Assembly (NCBI RefSeq): GCF_030409315.1
Contig: NZ_JAUFPS010000087.1
Location: forward strand, 1-45,014
Direction: 5' to 3'
DNA length: 45,014 nucleotides
From: Mucilaginibacter flavus
GTDB taxonomy: Bacteria; Bacteroidota; Bacteroidia; Sphingobacteriales; Sphingobacteriaceae
Position numbers and translations under genes: made by a program
In this document: positions 8,783-16,242 of the stretch, in pieces
How the letters are laid out: the number at the start of each line of letters is the position of its first letter
Numbering within the stretch: position 1 is the stretch's first letter
The notes under the pieces: model-generated
Databases searched by the model: none
The model's input: the letters and a program-made list of their open reading frames with translations, nothing else
What the model was told of the DNA's origin: nothing

Positions 8783-8965
8783 AGAAGACTCACCCGCCAG
8801 CCCGCCTTTGGCGGACGGCACCCTCTCTCCGGCTGCGCCGCATAGAGGGGTTTGAATAGCAGCAGACTGATATTTAATTGTATAATTCCCGGTAAAGCGT
8901 TCAAACCCCTCTTTCCGCGAAGCGAAGAGAGGGTGACAAGCGTAGCGATGTCGGGTGAGTCTTCT
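8783..8965. repeat. Cloverleaf-like intergenic repeat, copy B
   Basis: The outer arms AGAAGACTCACCCG and CGGGTGAGTCTTCT are perfect complements, 14 bases each. Inside, GAGGGGTTTGAA and TTCAAACCCCTC form a 12-base perfect central stem. Alternatively each half folds locally, for example CCCTCTCTCCGGC with GCC and AGAGGGG. The loop between the halves (about 40 bases) is unrelated to those of the other copies. It lies between the convergent serS and receiver-like genes. Confidence 0.8.
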
Positions 8966-8980
8966 CCCGCGTTCTTAACC

Positions 8981-9388
8981 CTACGCCTTAGCCAACAATC
9001 CCATTACTGTAACATCAAAAGCATTGACAACCGCGGTTACCATGTTTTTGCCTTTCTCGGGTTGTTTAAAATCGTGAGGATAAAATATCTGGTCAACACC
9101 AAGCACTTTTAACAGGCTATCTACCTTGGTATGCTCCTTTTGCTTGTAGCAACAAATTTTAATTTTGTTGTAGGCGGTATTTGATTGAATGCGGCGTAAA
9201 ATTTTTTCGATATCGGTGCTCAGGTGCTCGTAATGAAAAATCACGACATTGGGCTTTTGCTCGTGAATGGCAGGAAAAATATTGCCGGGAGCCGAAATAT
9301 GCCTGAACTGTTTATTGTTCGGCAACAGCTCAACCGAAAAATTATCGGGTGCAACCAATAGTACATTTTTAGATCGTATACGGATCAT
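8981..9388 (-). CDS. Receiver-like protein lacking the phosphoacceptor
   Basis: A 135-residue protein whose alternating strand/helix pattern fits a response-regulator receiver fold: KNVLLVAPDN as strand 1, PNVVIFHYE as strand 3, IKICCYKQKE as strand 4 and IFYPHDF as strand 5. The usual acidic pair of strand 1 is reduced to one Asp. The phosphorylated Asp at the end of strand 3 is replaced (IFHYE), and the strand-5 Lys is absent. If the fold call is right, it would be a phosphorylation-independent pseudo-receiver, perhaps a protein-protein interaction module. There is no output domain. It stands alone between repeats, so its partner cannot be inferred. The family assignment is by pattern, not by a strong motif. 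Confidence 0.6.
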   Translation of the reverse strand: MIRIRSKNVLLVAPDNFSVELLPNNKQFRHISAPGNIFPAIHEQKPNVVIFHYEHLSTDIEKILRRIQSNTAYNKIKICCYKQKEHTKVDSLLKVLGVDQIFYPHDFKQPEKGKNMVTAVVNAFDVTVMGLLAKA

Positions 9389-9706
9389 CGCATTTAATTA
9401 AGGGGACTTAAAAGTAATTTATAAACCCCACTTTGTCAATAATTTATTACTTTTTATAATAAATTAATACCAAATACTCAATTTTGTTACATTGTTGATA
9501 GTGCCCATACCCTATATTTTCACAAAAGGAAATTATTTTAATTTCACCATTGGTTTCCTTACCCCAAACACCCATTATACGGCTTATATTCCAAAATGAA
9601 GATCTTGTAATATTTAAGATACTCCATTTACGCAATCGATTGAAAAGTATATATTTGGGCCCAAAATCATTGTGAACCAAACTGATAAAACCTTTTATTT
9701 AAACCT
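9389..9706. other. AT-rich gap upstream of the ThuA fusion gene
   Basis: A divergent intergenic stretch of 318 bases. It contains an AT-only hairpin (TAATTTATTA at 9440 and TAATAAATTA at 9457, loop 7) and the -7 box for the downstream gene. A 77-codon minus-strand frame is present but has no family resemblance and an AT-driven composition, so no gene is called. Confidence 0.6.
9650..9657 (+). promoter_or_regulatory. -7 promoter box for the ThuA fusion gene
   Basis: TATATTTG matches TAnnTTTG and lies 49 bases before the ATG, giving a leader of roughly 40 bases. Confidence 0.5.
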
Positions 9707-12385
9707 ATGCGATTAAAACTTACGTTACTGCTCGCGCTTTGCGTGCTGGTATTCAACTTTGGCAAGATAGTCACGAAGCCCAAAGTGCTTGTTTTTACCA
9801 AAACCTCCGGCTTTCACCACGCCTCTATCCCGGTGGGTGCAGCAGCCATCATCAAACTTGGAGCCGAAAATAACTTCTCTGTAGATACCACATCTGATGC
9901 TGCGAAGATTACCGAAACCAACCTTTCAAAATATTCGGCAGTGGTGTTTTTAAGCACTACCGGCTATATGCTCAACAACTACCAACAGGCCGACCTGGAA
10001 CGCTACATGCAGGCCGGCGGTAATTACGTTGGTGTACATGCTGCCGCCGATGCCGAGTACGACTGGCTTTGGTACGGCCGCTTAGTGGGTGCTTATTTTG
10101 ATAGTCACCCGGCCCAACAGGAAGCCGTTTTAAAAGTGATTGATAAAAATCACCCTGCCACCCGTACTTTGCCCGATGAATGGAAAAGAAAGGATGAGTG
10201 GTACAACTTTAAAATGATTAGTCCGGATATCCATGTGCTGATCAATATTGATGAAAACAGCTACAAAGGCGGTACAAATGGCGCAAACCACCCGATGGCC
10301 TGGTACCATAACTTTGAAGGCGGCAGATCGTTTTATACCGAGCTGGGCCATACCGACGAATCATACAGCGATCCGGCTTATTTGAAACATTTGCTTGGCG
10401 GTATCCAGTATGCCATCGGCGATAACAGGAAATTGGATTATTCAAAATGTACTACACTAAGGGTTCCCGAAGAAAATCGCTTTAGCAAAACATCGTTGAT
10501 CCAGGGTACTTTTTATGAGCCTACCGAAATGGCTGTATTACCAAACTTAGATATTTTGGTAACCCAGCGTCGTGGTGAAATTATGCTGTATAAAAACGAC
10601 ACCAAAAAAGTGAAACAGGTGGGCTTTTTAGATGCCTATTTTAAAACAGTACATACCAAAGGCGTTAATGCCGAAGAAGGTGTTTTAGGCTTGCAAATAG
10701 ATCCCGATTTTAAAACCAATCATTACGTTTACATTTACTACAGCCCGGCAGATACATCGGTTAACCGCCTTTCGCGTTTTACCATGACCGGCGATACCAT
10801 CGATAACAAAACCGAAAAAGTAGTTTTGCAATTGTACTCTCAGCGCGAGATCTGTTGTCACACCGGTGGTTCTATCGCCTTTGGGCCAGATCATATGTTG
10901 TATGTATCTACCGGGGATAACAGCACCCCGTTTGATGAAGGTAAAAACCTGCCACATGATACCCACGCCTTTGCGCCTTTGGATGATCGCCCGGGCTATA
11001 TTAACCACGATTCCCGTCGCTCGGCCGGTAATACCAATGATTTGCGCGGAAAAATCCTGCGTATAAAAATGAAAGATGATGGTACATATACCATCCCGGC
11101 AGGTAACTTATTTAAACCAGGTACAGCAGGCACCAAGCCCGAAATTTATGTAATGGGCGATAGAAACCCATACCGTATTGCAGTTGATAAAAAGAACAGC
11201 TACCTGTACTGGGGCGAGGTTGGCCCCGATGCTAATAACGATAGCCTGGCTACCCGCGGGCCACGTGGTTACGATGAGTTTAACCAGGCCAAAGCAGCAG
11301 GCTTTTTTGGCTGGCCTTTGTTTATCGGCCCAAATATTCCGTACCATGCTTATAATTATGAAACAGGAGTATCCGGTCCAGCATTTGATCCGCTGCACCC
11401 CATCAACGATTCAAAAAACAATACCGGCTTAAGGGAGTTGCCACCGGCGCAAAAAGCGATGATCTGGTATCCTTATGGCGAATCGAAAGAGTTCCCGCAG
11501 GTGGGTTCAGGCGGCCGCACCGCAATGGCCGGACCAATCTACTATTCGGACCTGTTCCCTAAAGGCGTCCGCATGCCCGATTACTATAACAAAAAAGTAT
11601 TCTTTTACGATTGGATTCGCGGTTGGATAAAAGTACTTACCCTGCAACCAAATGGCGACCTGGATAAAATGGAGCCATTTATGGCCGGCACTAAATTCAA
11701 CTCGCCTATAGATATGGAAATGGGCCCTGATGGCCGTATTTATATATTGGAGTACGGCTCCGGTTGGTTCAGCAAAAACAAGGATGCCGGCCTGGCCCGT
11801 ATTGATTACAATACCGGTAACCGCGCGCCCGAGGTAAAAAGCATAGCTGCCAATAACCTGTATGGCAAACTGCCGTTACCGGTAACCTTTACCGTTGCAG
11901 CAGCCGACCCAGAGAAAAACAAAATGACCTATACCTGGAATTTAGGTAACGGCGTTAAAAAAACAACCACAGTTCCCAAATTGCTTTATACCTATGTAAA
12001 AAAGGGGAATTACAACGTATCTGTTTCTGTAGCCGATGATGAAGGCGCCGCTACGCAAAGTAAAACCATCGCTGTTTTGGCCGGACAGGATTCGCCGGAT
12101 ATGAAACTGAAAATGGCCAATATCAAAGCCAATGCCGCGGGGCAGGCCTTGATGATGTCGCTTGATTGCAAGGCCTGCCATAAGGTAGCCGAAAAATCTG
12201 TTGGCCCGGCATTTACCGAGGTAGCTAAAAAATACCCTAACAACGCGGCATCAACCAGTCACCTTACTAAAAAAGTAATAACCGGTGGTCACGGTGTTTG
12301 GGGCGATGTGGATATGCCCGCCCACCCTAACCTAAAACCGGCAGAGCTTAAGCAGATCATCAATTGGATTTATTCGCTTAAATAA
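9707..12385 (+). CDS. Secreted ThuA / sugar dehydrogenase / PKD / cytochrome c fusion protein
   Basis: A large exported protein of 892 residues joining four modules. After a signal peptide comes a ThuA-like (trehalose-utilisation, glutamine-amidotransferase-fold) domain at about 26-240, with KVLVFTKTSGFHHASI and the GVHAAAD turn. Residues about 250-690 form a PQQ-dependent sugar/sorbosone dehydrogenase-like beta-propeller (EEGVLGLQIDPDF, DLRGKILRIK, MGDRNPYRIAVD, MAGPIYY, DMEMGPDGRIYILEYG). A PKD domain follows at about 705-790. Last is a class I cytochrome c with CKACH (Cys821, Cys824, His825) and likely axial Met870 (VDMPAHP). Such fusions occur in Bacteroidota. A periplasmic sugar oxidation with electron transfer to the attached heme is inferred; substrate and cofactor are unproven. 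The gene stands alone, with its own promoter and terminator. Confidence 0.9.
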   Translation: MRLKLTLLLALCVLVFNFGKIVTKPKVLVFTKTSGFHHASIPVGAAAIIKLGAENNFSVDTTSDAAKITETNLSKYSAVVFLSTTGYMLNNYQQADLERYMQAGGNYVGVHAAADAEYDWLWYGRLVGAYFDSHPAQQEAVLKVIDKNHPATRTLPDEWKRKDEWYNFKMISPDIHVLINIDENSYKGGTNGANHPMAWYHNFEGGRSFYTELGHTDESYSDPAYLKHLLGGIQYAIGDNRKLDYSKCTTLRVPEENRFSKTSLIQGTFYEPTEMAVLPNLDILVTQRRGEIMLYKNDTKKVKQVGFLDAYFKTVHTKGVNAEEGVLGLQIDPDFKTNHYVYIYYSPADTSVNRLSRFTMTGDTIDNKTEKVVLQLYSQREICCHTGGSIAFGPDHMLYVSTGDNSTPFDEGKNLPHDTHAFAPLDDRPGYINHDSRRSAGNTNDLRGKILRIKMKDDGTYTIPAGNLFKPGTAGTKPEIYVMGDRNPYRIAVDKKNSYLYWGEVGPDANNDSLATRGPRGYDEFNQAKAAGFFGWPLFIGPNIPYHAYNYETGVSGPAFDPLHPINDSKNNTGLRELPPAQKAMIWYPYGESKEFPQVGSGGRTAMAGPIYYSDLFPKGVRMPDYYNKKVFFYDWIRGWIKVLTLQPNGDLDKMEPFMAGTKFNSPIDMEMGPDGRIYILEYGSGWFSKNKDAGLARIDYNTGNRAPEVKSIAANNLYGKLPLPVTFTVAAADPEKNKMTYTWNLGNGVKKTTTVPKLLYTYVKKGNYNVSVSVADDEGAATQSKTIAVLAGQDSPDMKLKMANIKANAAGQALMMSLDCKACHKVAEKSVGPAFTEVAKKYPNNAASTSHLTKKVITGGHGVWGDVDMPAHPNLKPAELKQIINWIYSLK

Positions 12386-12405
12386 TCGATTTTGAAGTGT
12401 ATAAC

Positions 12406-12440
12406 AAAAGGGCTTGTTGCGAATGCAACAAGCCCTTTTT
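12406..12440 (+). terminator. Strong terminator after the ThuA fusion gene
   Basis: AAAAGGGCTTGTTGC pairs exactly with GCAACAAGCCCTTTT over a GAAT loop and is followed by T's. Confidence 0.9.
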
Positions 12441-12447
12441 GTTTTCT

Positions 12448-12476
12448 GTAGAGACGCAATATTTTGCGTCTCCCGC
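12448..12476. repeat. GAGACGCAATATTTTGCGTCTC palindromic repeat, left copy
   Basis: An imperfect palindrome with arms GAGACGCAA and TTGCGTCTC. An exact reverse-complement copy of the whole 29-base segment lies at 12962-12990. The two bracket a small conserved gene. Confidence 0.85.
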
Positions 12477-12606
12477 ATGCAAATCCAATTTCCGTGCTTT
12501 TTACATTCGCCCTATCCGATGATAACCGGGCATCTATTTTATCGCATTTACCTTAAACTAATTTTGAGATAGAAAACTTTACCTTAGTACTCTATCTCAA
12601 CATTAT

Positions 12607-12873
12607 ATGATATCTGATATCGAATTACGGGAAATTGAAATAAGGTGGCATACTACCCAACCGGGCCCATGGAAAGCTTTTATTGAAGGTCGAGATCATG
12701 AAGCCGGGTCTGATTTTATAATGACAGGCAATGACATAAACAGGGGAAACGACATTGAAATGAATGGTGCTACTATAGAAGATTATGACTTCATTGCAAA
12801 TGCAAAACAAGATATTCCAAAGCTGCTAAACGAGATAAAAGAACTTCGTAAATTATTAAGCAACACTGCTTAA
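12607..12873 (+). CDS. Small conserved hypothetical protein
   Basis: An 88-residue soluble protein with an acidic profile. Visible features are the GPWKAFIEGRDHEAGSDFI segment (about residues 20-38), the acidic DYDFIANAKQDIPKLLNEI stretch (about 59-77) and a short Lys/Leu helix at the end. Proteins with a similar layout (GPW, EGRDH, D-FI-A-QDIP-LL) occur as uncharacterised proteins in many bacteria and in some phage-related regions; this is recalled, not searched. The function is unknown. The gene lies between two inverted copies of a 29-base palindromic repeat, and no obvious -7 box precedes it. Confidence 0.7.
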   Translation: MISDIELREIEIRWHTTQPGPWKAFIEGRDHEAGSDFIMTGNDINRGNDIEMNGATIEDYDFIANAKQDIPKLLNEIKELRKLLSNTA

Positions 12874-12908
12874 ACCGTTAAGTTAATTCGCCGGCAACTT
12901 AAAAGCGG

Positions 12909-12934
12909 GCCACAAGGCAGAGCCTTGCGGCAGC
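12909..12934. repeat. CCACAAGGCAGAGCCTTGCGG repeat, single copy
   Basis: A palindrome whose core AAGGC-AGA-GCCTT can form a hairpin. A 25-base segment is identical to 18043-18067, and that locus also carries the inverted partner. It lies just after the small hypothetical gene, inside the interval bounded by the 29-base palindromes. Confidence 0.75.
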
Positions 12935-12961
12935 TTGAGGCTTAAATATCCGCCCTGTACA

Positions 12962-12990
12962 GCGGGAGACGCAAAATATTGCGTCTCTAC
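12962..12990. repeat. GAGACGCAAAATATTGCGTCTC palindromic repeat, right copy
   Basis: The exact reverse complement of 12448-12476. It lies 20 bases past the stop codon of the convergent amidohydrolase gene. Confidence 0.85.
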
Positions 12991-13010
12991 ATCTGAATTT
13001 AGAACCACTG

Positions 13011-14321
13011 TTACTTGCGCAATTCATCCTTGTAAACCTCACCACCCTTCATCACAAACGGAACATTTTCTAAAGTAGTTATATCAGCCAATGGATCAGC
13101 CTTTACGGCGATCAGATCAGCGTACTTACCTGCCGTGATAGAGCCTACTTTGGCTTGCCAGCCCAACAGGTCGGCGGCGCTGGATGTTGCAGCCTGGATA
13201 GCCTGCATCGGTGTTAAACCAAATTTTACCATGTATTTAAACTGTTTGGCATTCCAGCCATGCGGGTAAACGCCGGCATCGGTACCGAAGGCGATTTTTA
13301 CTCCTCCCTTTACCGCGCGTTCAAAACTCAACCGTTGGGTTTTGCCTACTAATTTTTCTTTGTTGATGATCTTATCCGGTGTGCCGTGTTTGGCGTAGTC
13401 GCTCAGGATATAGTCGTCGTTATAAATATCGGCTACCAGGTAGGTACCATGTTGTTTCATCAAGGCGATGGCTTCGTCATCTAAAAAGCTGCCATGTTCA
13501 ATAGAGGCAACGCCGGCTTTAACCGCCATTTTTATGGCAAGGTTGCCATGGGCATGCGCGCAGGCTTTTAATCCCCATAAATGCGCTTCATCAACAATGG
13601 CATTCATTTCTTCCTGGGTATATTGCGGTGCTCCAACACTTTCTTCTTCTGATAACACCCCGGCGCTTGCGCCAAATTTGATAACACCTGCGCCGTATTT
13701 GATGTTATAACGCACCTGCTTGCGCACACCGTCAACGCCATTAGCTACGCCGCTCATTTCTTTCGGCCCTATCCAATCCAAATAAGGCGAAAAGCCATTC
13801 AAATCACCATGACTACCGGTACTGCCAATAAACAAGGTAGCACACAACATCCGCGGACCGGGTACATCACCGTTATTAATTGCATTACGCAAAGCGATAT
13901 CAATAAACGCCGGCGCGCCAACATCCCGGCAGGCGGTAAAGCCCGCCATCAGCGTACGTTTAGCATAAACCGGCGCAACAATGGCTAAGTCTATCGGCGT
14001 TTTGCGAAAAATGTCATCGTAGTAGTTTTCGCCGGGCTGGCTGGTGAGGTGGGTGTGGCAATCAATTAAACCAGGCATTACGGTGGCATCGCTCAGGTCA
14101 ATAACCTTTGCCCCGGCAGGGATGCTGATATTGCCACCTACGGCCTTAATGGTATCATGATCAACCACAATAACCTGGTTGGTTAATACCTTGCCCTTAT
14201 CGGTATCAATAAACTTACCGGCTTTAATATATTTTACGCTATCGGCCTGCTGCGCAAAACCTGGCATAACGCAAAAAAGCATCAGAGCTACGCCGATGCT
14301 TTTAAAGTAATTTTTATTCAT
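13011..14321 (-). CDS. Secreted amidohydrolase family protein
   Basis: A metal-dependent hydrolase of 436 residues with a signal peptide ending near GFAQQA (residue 24), so it probably acts in the periplasm. The amidohydrolase TIM barrel shows the strand-1 His-x-His (DCHTHL, His89 and His91), a candidate metal-bridging Lys in VIKFGAS, strand-5 and strand-6 histidines (ACAHAHG and SIEHGS) and the strand-8 Asp (FGTDAGVYPHG). The small beta domain at both ends (VMPGLID; GKYADLIAVKADPL) is typical. The closest group is the imidazolonepropionase-like amidohydrolases, which includes prolidases acting on Xaa-Pro or acyl-amino acids; the true substrate is not known. Confidence 0.88.
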   Translation of the reverse strand: MNKNYFKSIGVALMLFCVMPGFAQQADSVKYIKAGKFIDTDKGKVLTNQVIVVDHDTIKAVGGNISIPAGAKVIDLSDATVMPGLIDCHTHLTSQPGENYYDDIFRKTPIDLAIVAPVYAKRTLMAGFTACRDVGAPAFIDIALRNAINNGDVPGPRMLCATLFIGSTGSHGDLNGFSPYLDWIGPKEMSGVANGVDGVRKQVRYNIKYGAGVIKFGASAGVLSEEESVGAPQYTQEEMNAIVDEAHLWGLKACAHAHGNLAIKMAVKAGVASIEHGSFLDDEAIALMKQHGTYLVADIYNDDYILSDYAKHGTPDKIINKEKLVGKTQRLSFERAVKGGVKIAFGTDAGVYPHGWNAKQFKYMVKFGLTPMQAIQAATSSAADLLGWQAKVGSITAGKYADLIAVKADPLADITTLENVPFVMKGGEVYKDELRK

Positions 14322-14373
14322 ATGGTTTGGGATGAGTGTTTATCCCAATAATACGGAAAAAGCCTCACCTAAA

Positions 14374-14392
14374 TCCTCTCCAAAGGAGAGGA
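14374..14392. repeat. Small perfect hairpin between gltX and the amidohydrolase
   Basis: TCCTCTCC-AAA-GGAGAGGA. It lies in the 112-base gap downstream of gltX. It may belong with the adjacent GC-rich repeat or act as a weak terminator for gltX. Confidence 0.5.
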
Positions 14393-14423
14393 CTTTTCAA
14401 AAAAGTTGCTATACCAACCAAAA

Positions 14424-14452
14424 GCTCCCCCTTTTAGGGGGCCGGGGGGGCT
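14424..14452. repeat. GC-rich hairpin repeat overlapping the gltX end
   Basis: Read on the minus strand it is AGCCCCCCCGGCCCCC then TAAAAGGGGGAGC, nearly the same as the element at the end of serS. It encodes the final Ala-Pro-Pro-Ala-Pro of gltX and supplies its TAA. Confidence 0.75.
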
Positions 14453-15966
14453 ATGAATTGTTCCACCGCCTTCTCCATCCTGCTAATCGTTTCGGCTTTA
14501 CCCAACAGCGCCACAATATCAAACACATGCGGGCCGAATTTACCGCCCACTAACATTACACGCAACGGCAACATTACATCGCCAACTTTCAATCCTTTTG
14601 TTTCGGCAAGGGCTTTAAATTTTGCTTCCAGATCATGGGCTTCAATTGTGGTTTCGACGTTTAATAAAATGGCAAACTCTTTAAAGAAATCAGTTTTGGC
14701 ATCCGTCCACTTTGGTTTTACGGCATTAAGATCATATTCTTTAGGTTGGTCAAAAAAGTAGCCCGCCTGCTGGTAAAAATCGGGCAGTACTACACAGCGG
14801 TCTTTAATGAGATTAATAACCGTTTCCAATTTAGCATCATCATTAACTACAATGCCTTTATCGGCCAAAATAGTGCTAACTGCCAACTTCAAACTGCTAA
14901 CTGACGATCTTTTGATCCACTCGGCGCTAAACCATTTGGCTTTTTCAAAATCGAATTTAGCTCCGGCTTTGCTTACGCGTTCTAACGAGAATTTTTCAAT
15001 CAGTTCATCCAACGTAAAAATTTCCTGTTCGGTACCATCGTTCCAGCCTAAGGTGGCTAACAGGTTAATGAAGGCTTCGGGTAAAAAGCCCAACTCGCGG
15101 AACCCTGGTGTTAACTCATCTGTTTTGGCATCATACCAGCTCATGGCATAAACCGGGAATCCCAGGCGGGCACCATCACGTTTACTTAGTTTGCCGTGCC
15201 CATCTGGTTTTAATATCAATGGCAAATGCGCCCATTGCGGCATATCGGTTTTCCAACCTAAATATTCCCAAAGCAGTAAATGAACCGGTGCCGATGGCAA
15301 CCACTCTTCACCACGGAAAGCGTGGGTTATTTTCATTAAAAAATCATCAACCACTACAGCCAAATGATAGGTAGGCATACCATCGGCTTTTAATAATACC
15401 TTATCATCAACCTGGTTGGTTTCAAAACTTACATGGCCGCGAATCAAATCATTAAAACTCACCGTTTCATCGGCAGGCATTTTTATGCGGATCACGTGCG
15501 GGGTGTGCGCATCTAACAGGGCATCAACTTCATGCTGTGGTAATGCAATAGAATTACGCAAGCTTTCGCGATAAGCCAGGCCGTATTGAAAGTTAGGGAT
15601 CTCTTTACGTTTAGCATCCAACTCTTCGGCGGTGTCAAAAGCGTAGTAAGCATGTCCCTGCATTACCAATTGCTCGGCATATTGGCGGTAGGCGGCTTTA
15701 CGCTCGCTTTGACGATAAGGCGCATAAGGGCCGCCCACTTCCGGGCTTTCATCGGCTTTTAAGCCGCACCAGGCCAGGCAATCTAAAATATATTGTTCGG
15801 CACCTTCCACGTAGCGGGTTTGGTCGGTATCCTCAATTCTCAAAATAAAATCGCCATTATGCTTTTTGGCGAATAAATAGTTAAACAACACAGTACGCAC
15901 CCCACCCAGGTGTAAACCACCTGTAGGACTTGGCGCAAAACGAACTCTTACTTTTTTATCGGTCAT
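14434..15966 (-). CDS. gltX: Glutamate--tRNA ligase
   Basis: A class I aminoacyl-tRNA synthetase of 510 residues. The HIGH-type motif is HLGG at residues 19-22 (APSPTGGLHLGGVRT), and the KMSKR-type motif is KLSKR at about 260 (GHGKLSKRDGARLG). The remaining Rossmann and anticodon-binding parts are intact, with IRIEDTDQTR-like LRIEDTDQTRYVEGA near residue 43. The last residues (APPAP) are encoded by a dispersed repeat rather than by conserved gltX sequence, so the original end has probably been replaced or extended. The start is unusually close to its -7 box. Confidence 0.96.
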   Translation of the reverse strand: MTDKKVRVRFAPSPTGGLHLGGVRTVLFNYLFAKKHNGDFILRIEDTDQTRYVEGAEQYILDCLAWCGLKADESPEVGGPYAPYRQSERKAAYRQYAEQLVMQGHAYYAFDTAEELDAKRKEIPNFQYGLAYRESLRNSIALPQHEVDALLDAHTPHVIRIKMPADETVSFNDLIRGHVSFETNQVDDKVLLKADGMPTYHLAVVVDDFLMKITHAFRGEEWLPSAPVHLLLWEYLGWKTDMPQWAHLPLILKPDGHGKLSKRDGARLGFPVYAMSWYDAKTDELTPGFRELGFLPEAFINLLATLGWNDGTEQEIFTLDELIEKFSLERVSKAGAKFDFEKAKWFSAEWIKRSSVSSLKLAVSTILADKGIVVNDDAKLETVINLIKDRCVVLPDFYQQAGYFFDQPKEYDLNAVKPKWTDAKTDFFKEFAILLNVETTIEAHDLEAKFKALAETKGLKVGDVMLPLRVMLVGGKFGPHVFDIVALLGKAETISRMEKAVEQFIAPPAP

Positions 15967-15974
15967 GATGAGGG

Positions 15975-15982
15975 CAAAGATA
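15975..15982 (-). promoter_or_regulatory. -7 promoter box for gltX, near-leaderless
   Basis: TATCTTTG on the minus strand is an exact TAnnTTTG. Only 8 bases separate it from the ATG, so the transcript would begin almost at the start codon. Confidence 0.6.
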
Positions 15983-15991
15983 CATTTTTTG

Positions 15992-16218
15992 GATGTGCAG
16001 ATGTGCAGATTTCAGATGTGCAGATGAAGAATGATGTGCAGATGAAGAGTAATGCGCAGATATGCAGATTTCAAATGTGCAGATGCTTTTGAAAAGATAC
16101 GATCAATAATATATATTAAAATGAGCCGAAAAACGTTTTTTCATCTACACATTTGCATATCTGAAATTAAAAAATCTGTTCCTTCATCTGCACATCTGAA
16201 ATTTGCACATCTGAAATC
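15992..16218. repeat. TGTGCAGAT-type repeat region, inverted halves
   Basis: The left part (15992-16087) repeats ATGTGCAGAT and ATTTCA(A/G)ATGTGCAG many times. The right part (16141-16218) carries the complementary form (CATCTGCACATCTGAAAT). Between them is about 55 bases of AT-rich sequence. Together they could fold into a large imperfect hairpin in the divergent gltX/kinase gap. A further short copy is at 18078-18098. Confidence 0.75.
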
Positions 16219-16242
16219 TAAAAAAATCCCGTTATTTGAATC

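Noticed and set aside
9447..9680. A 77-codon minus-strand frame in the gap before the ThuA fusion gene
   Set aside because: AT-driven composition, no recognisable domain, overlaps the promoter of the plus-strand gene.
15992..16218. Possible CRISPR array in the TGTGCAGAT repeat region
   Set aside because: Units are short, unequal and not separated by unique spacers of constant size; no cas genes are present.
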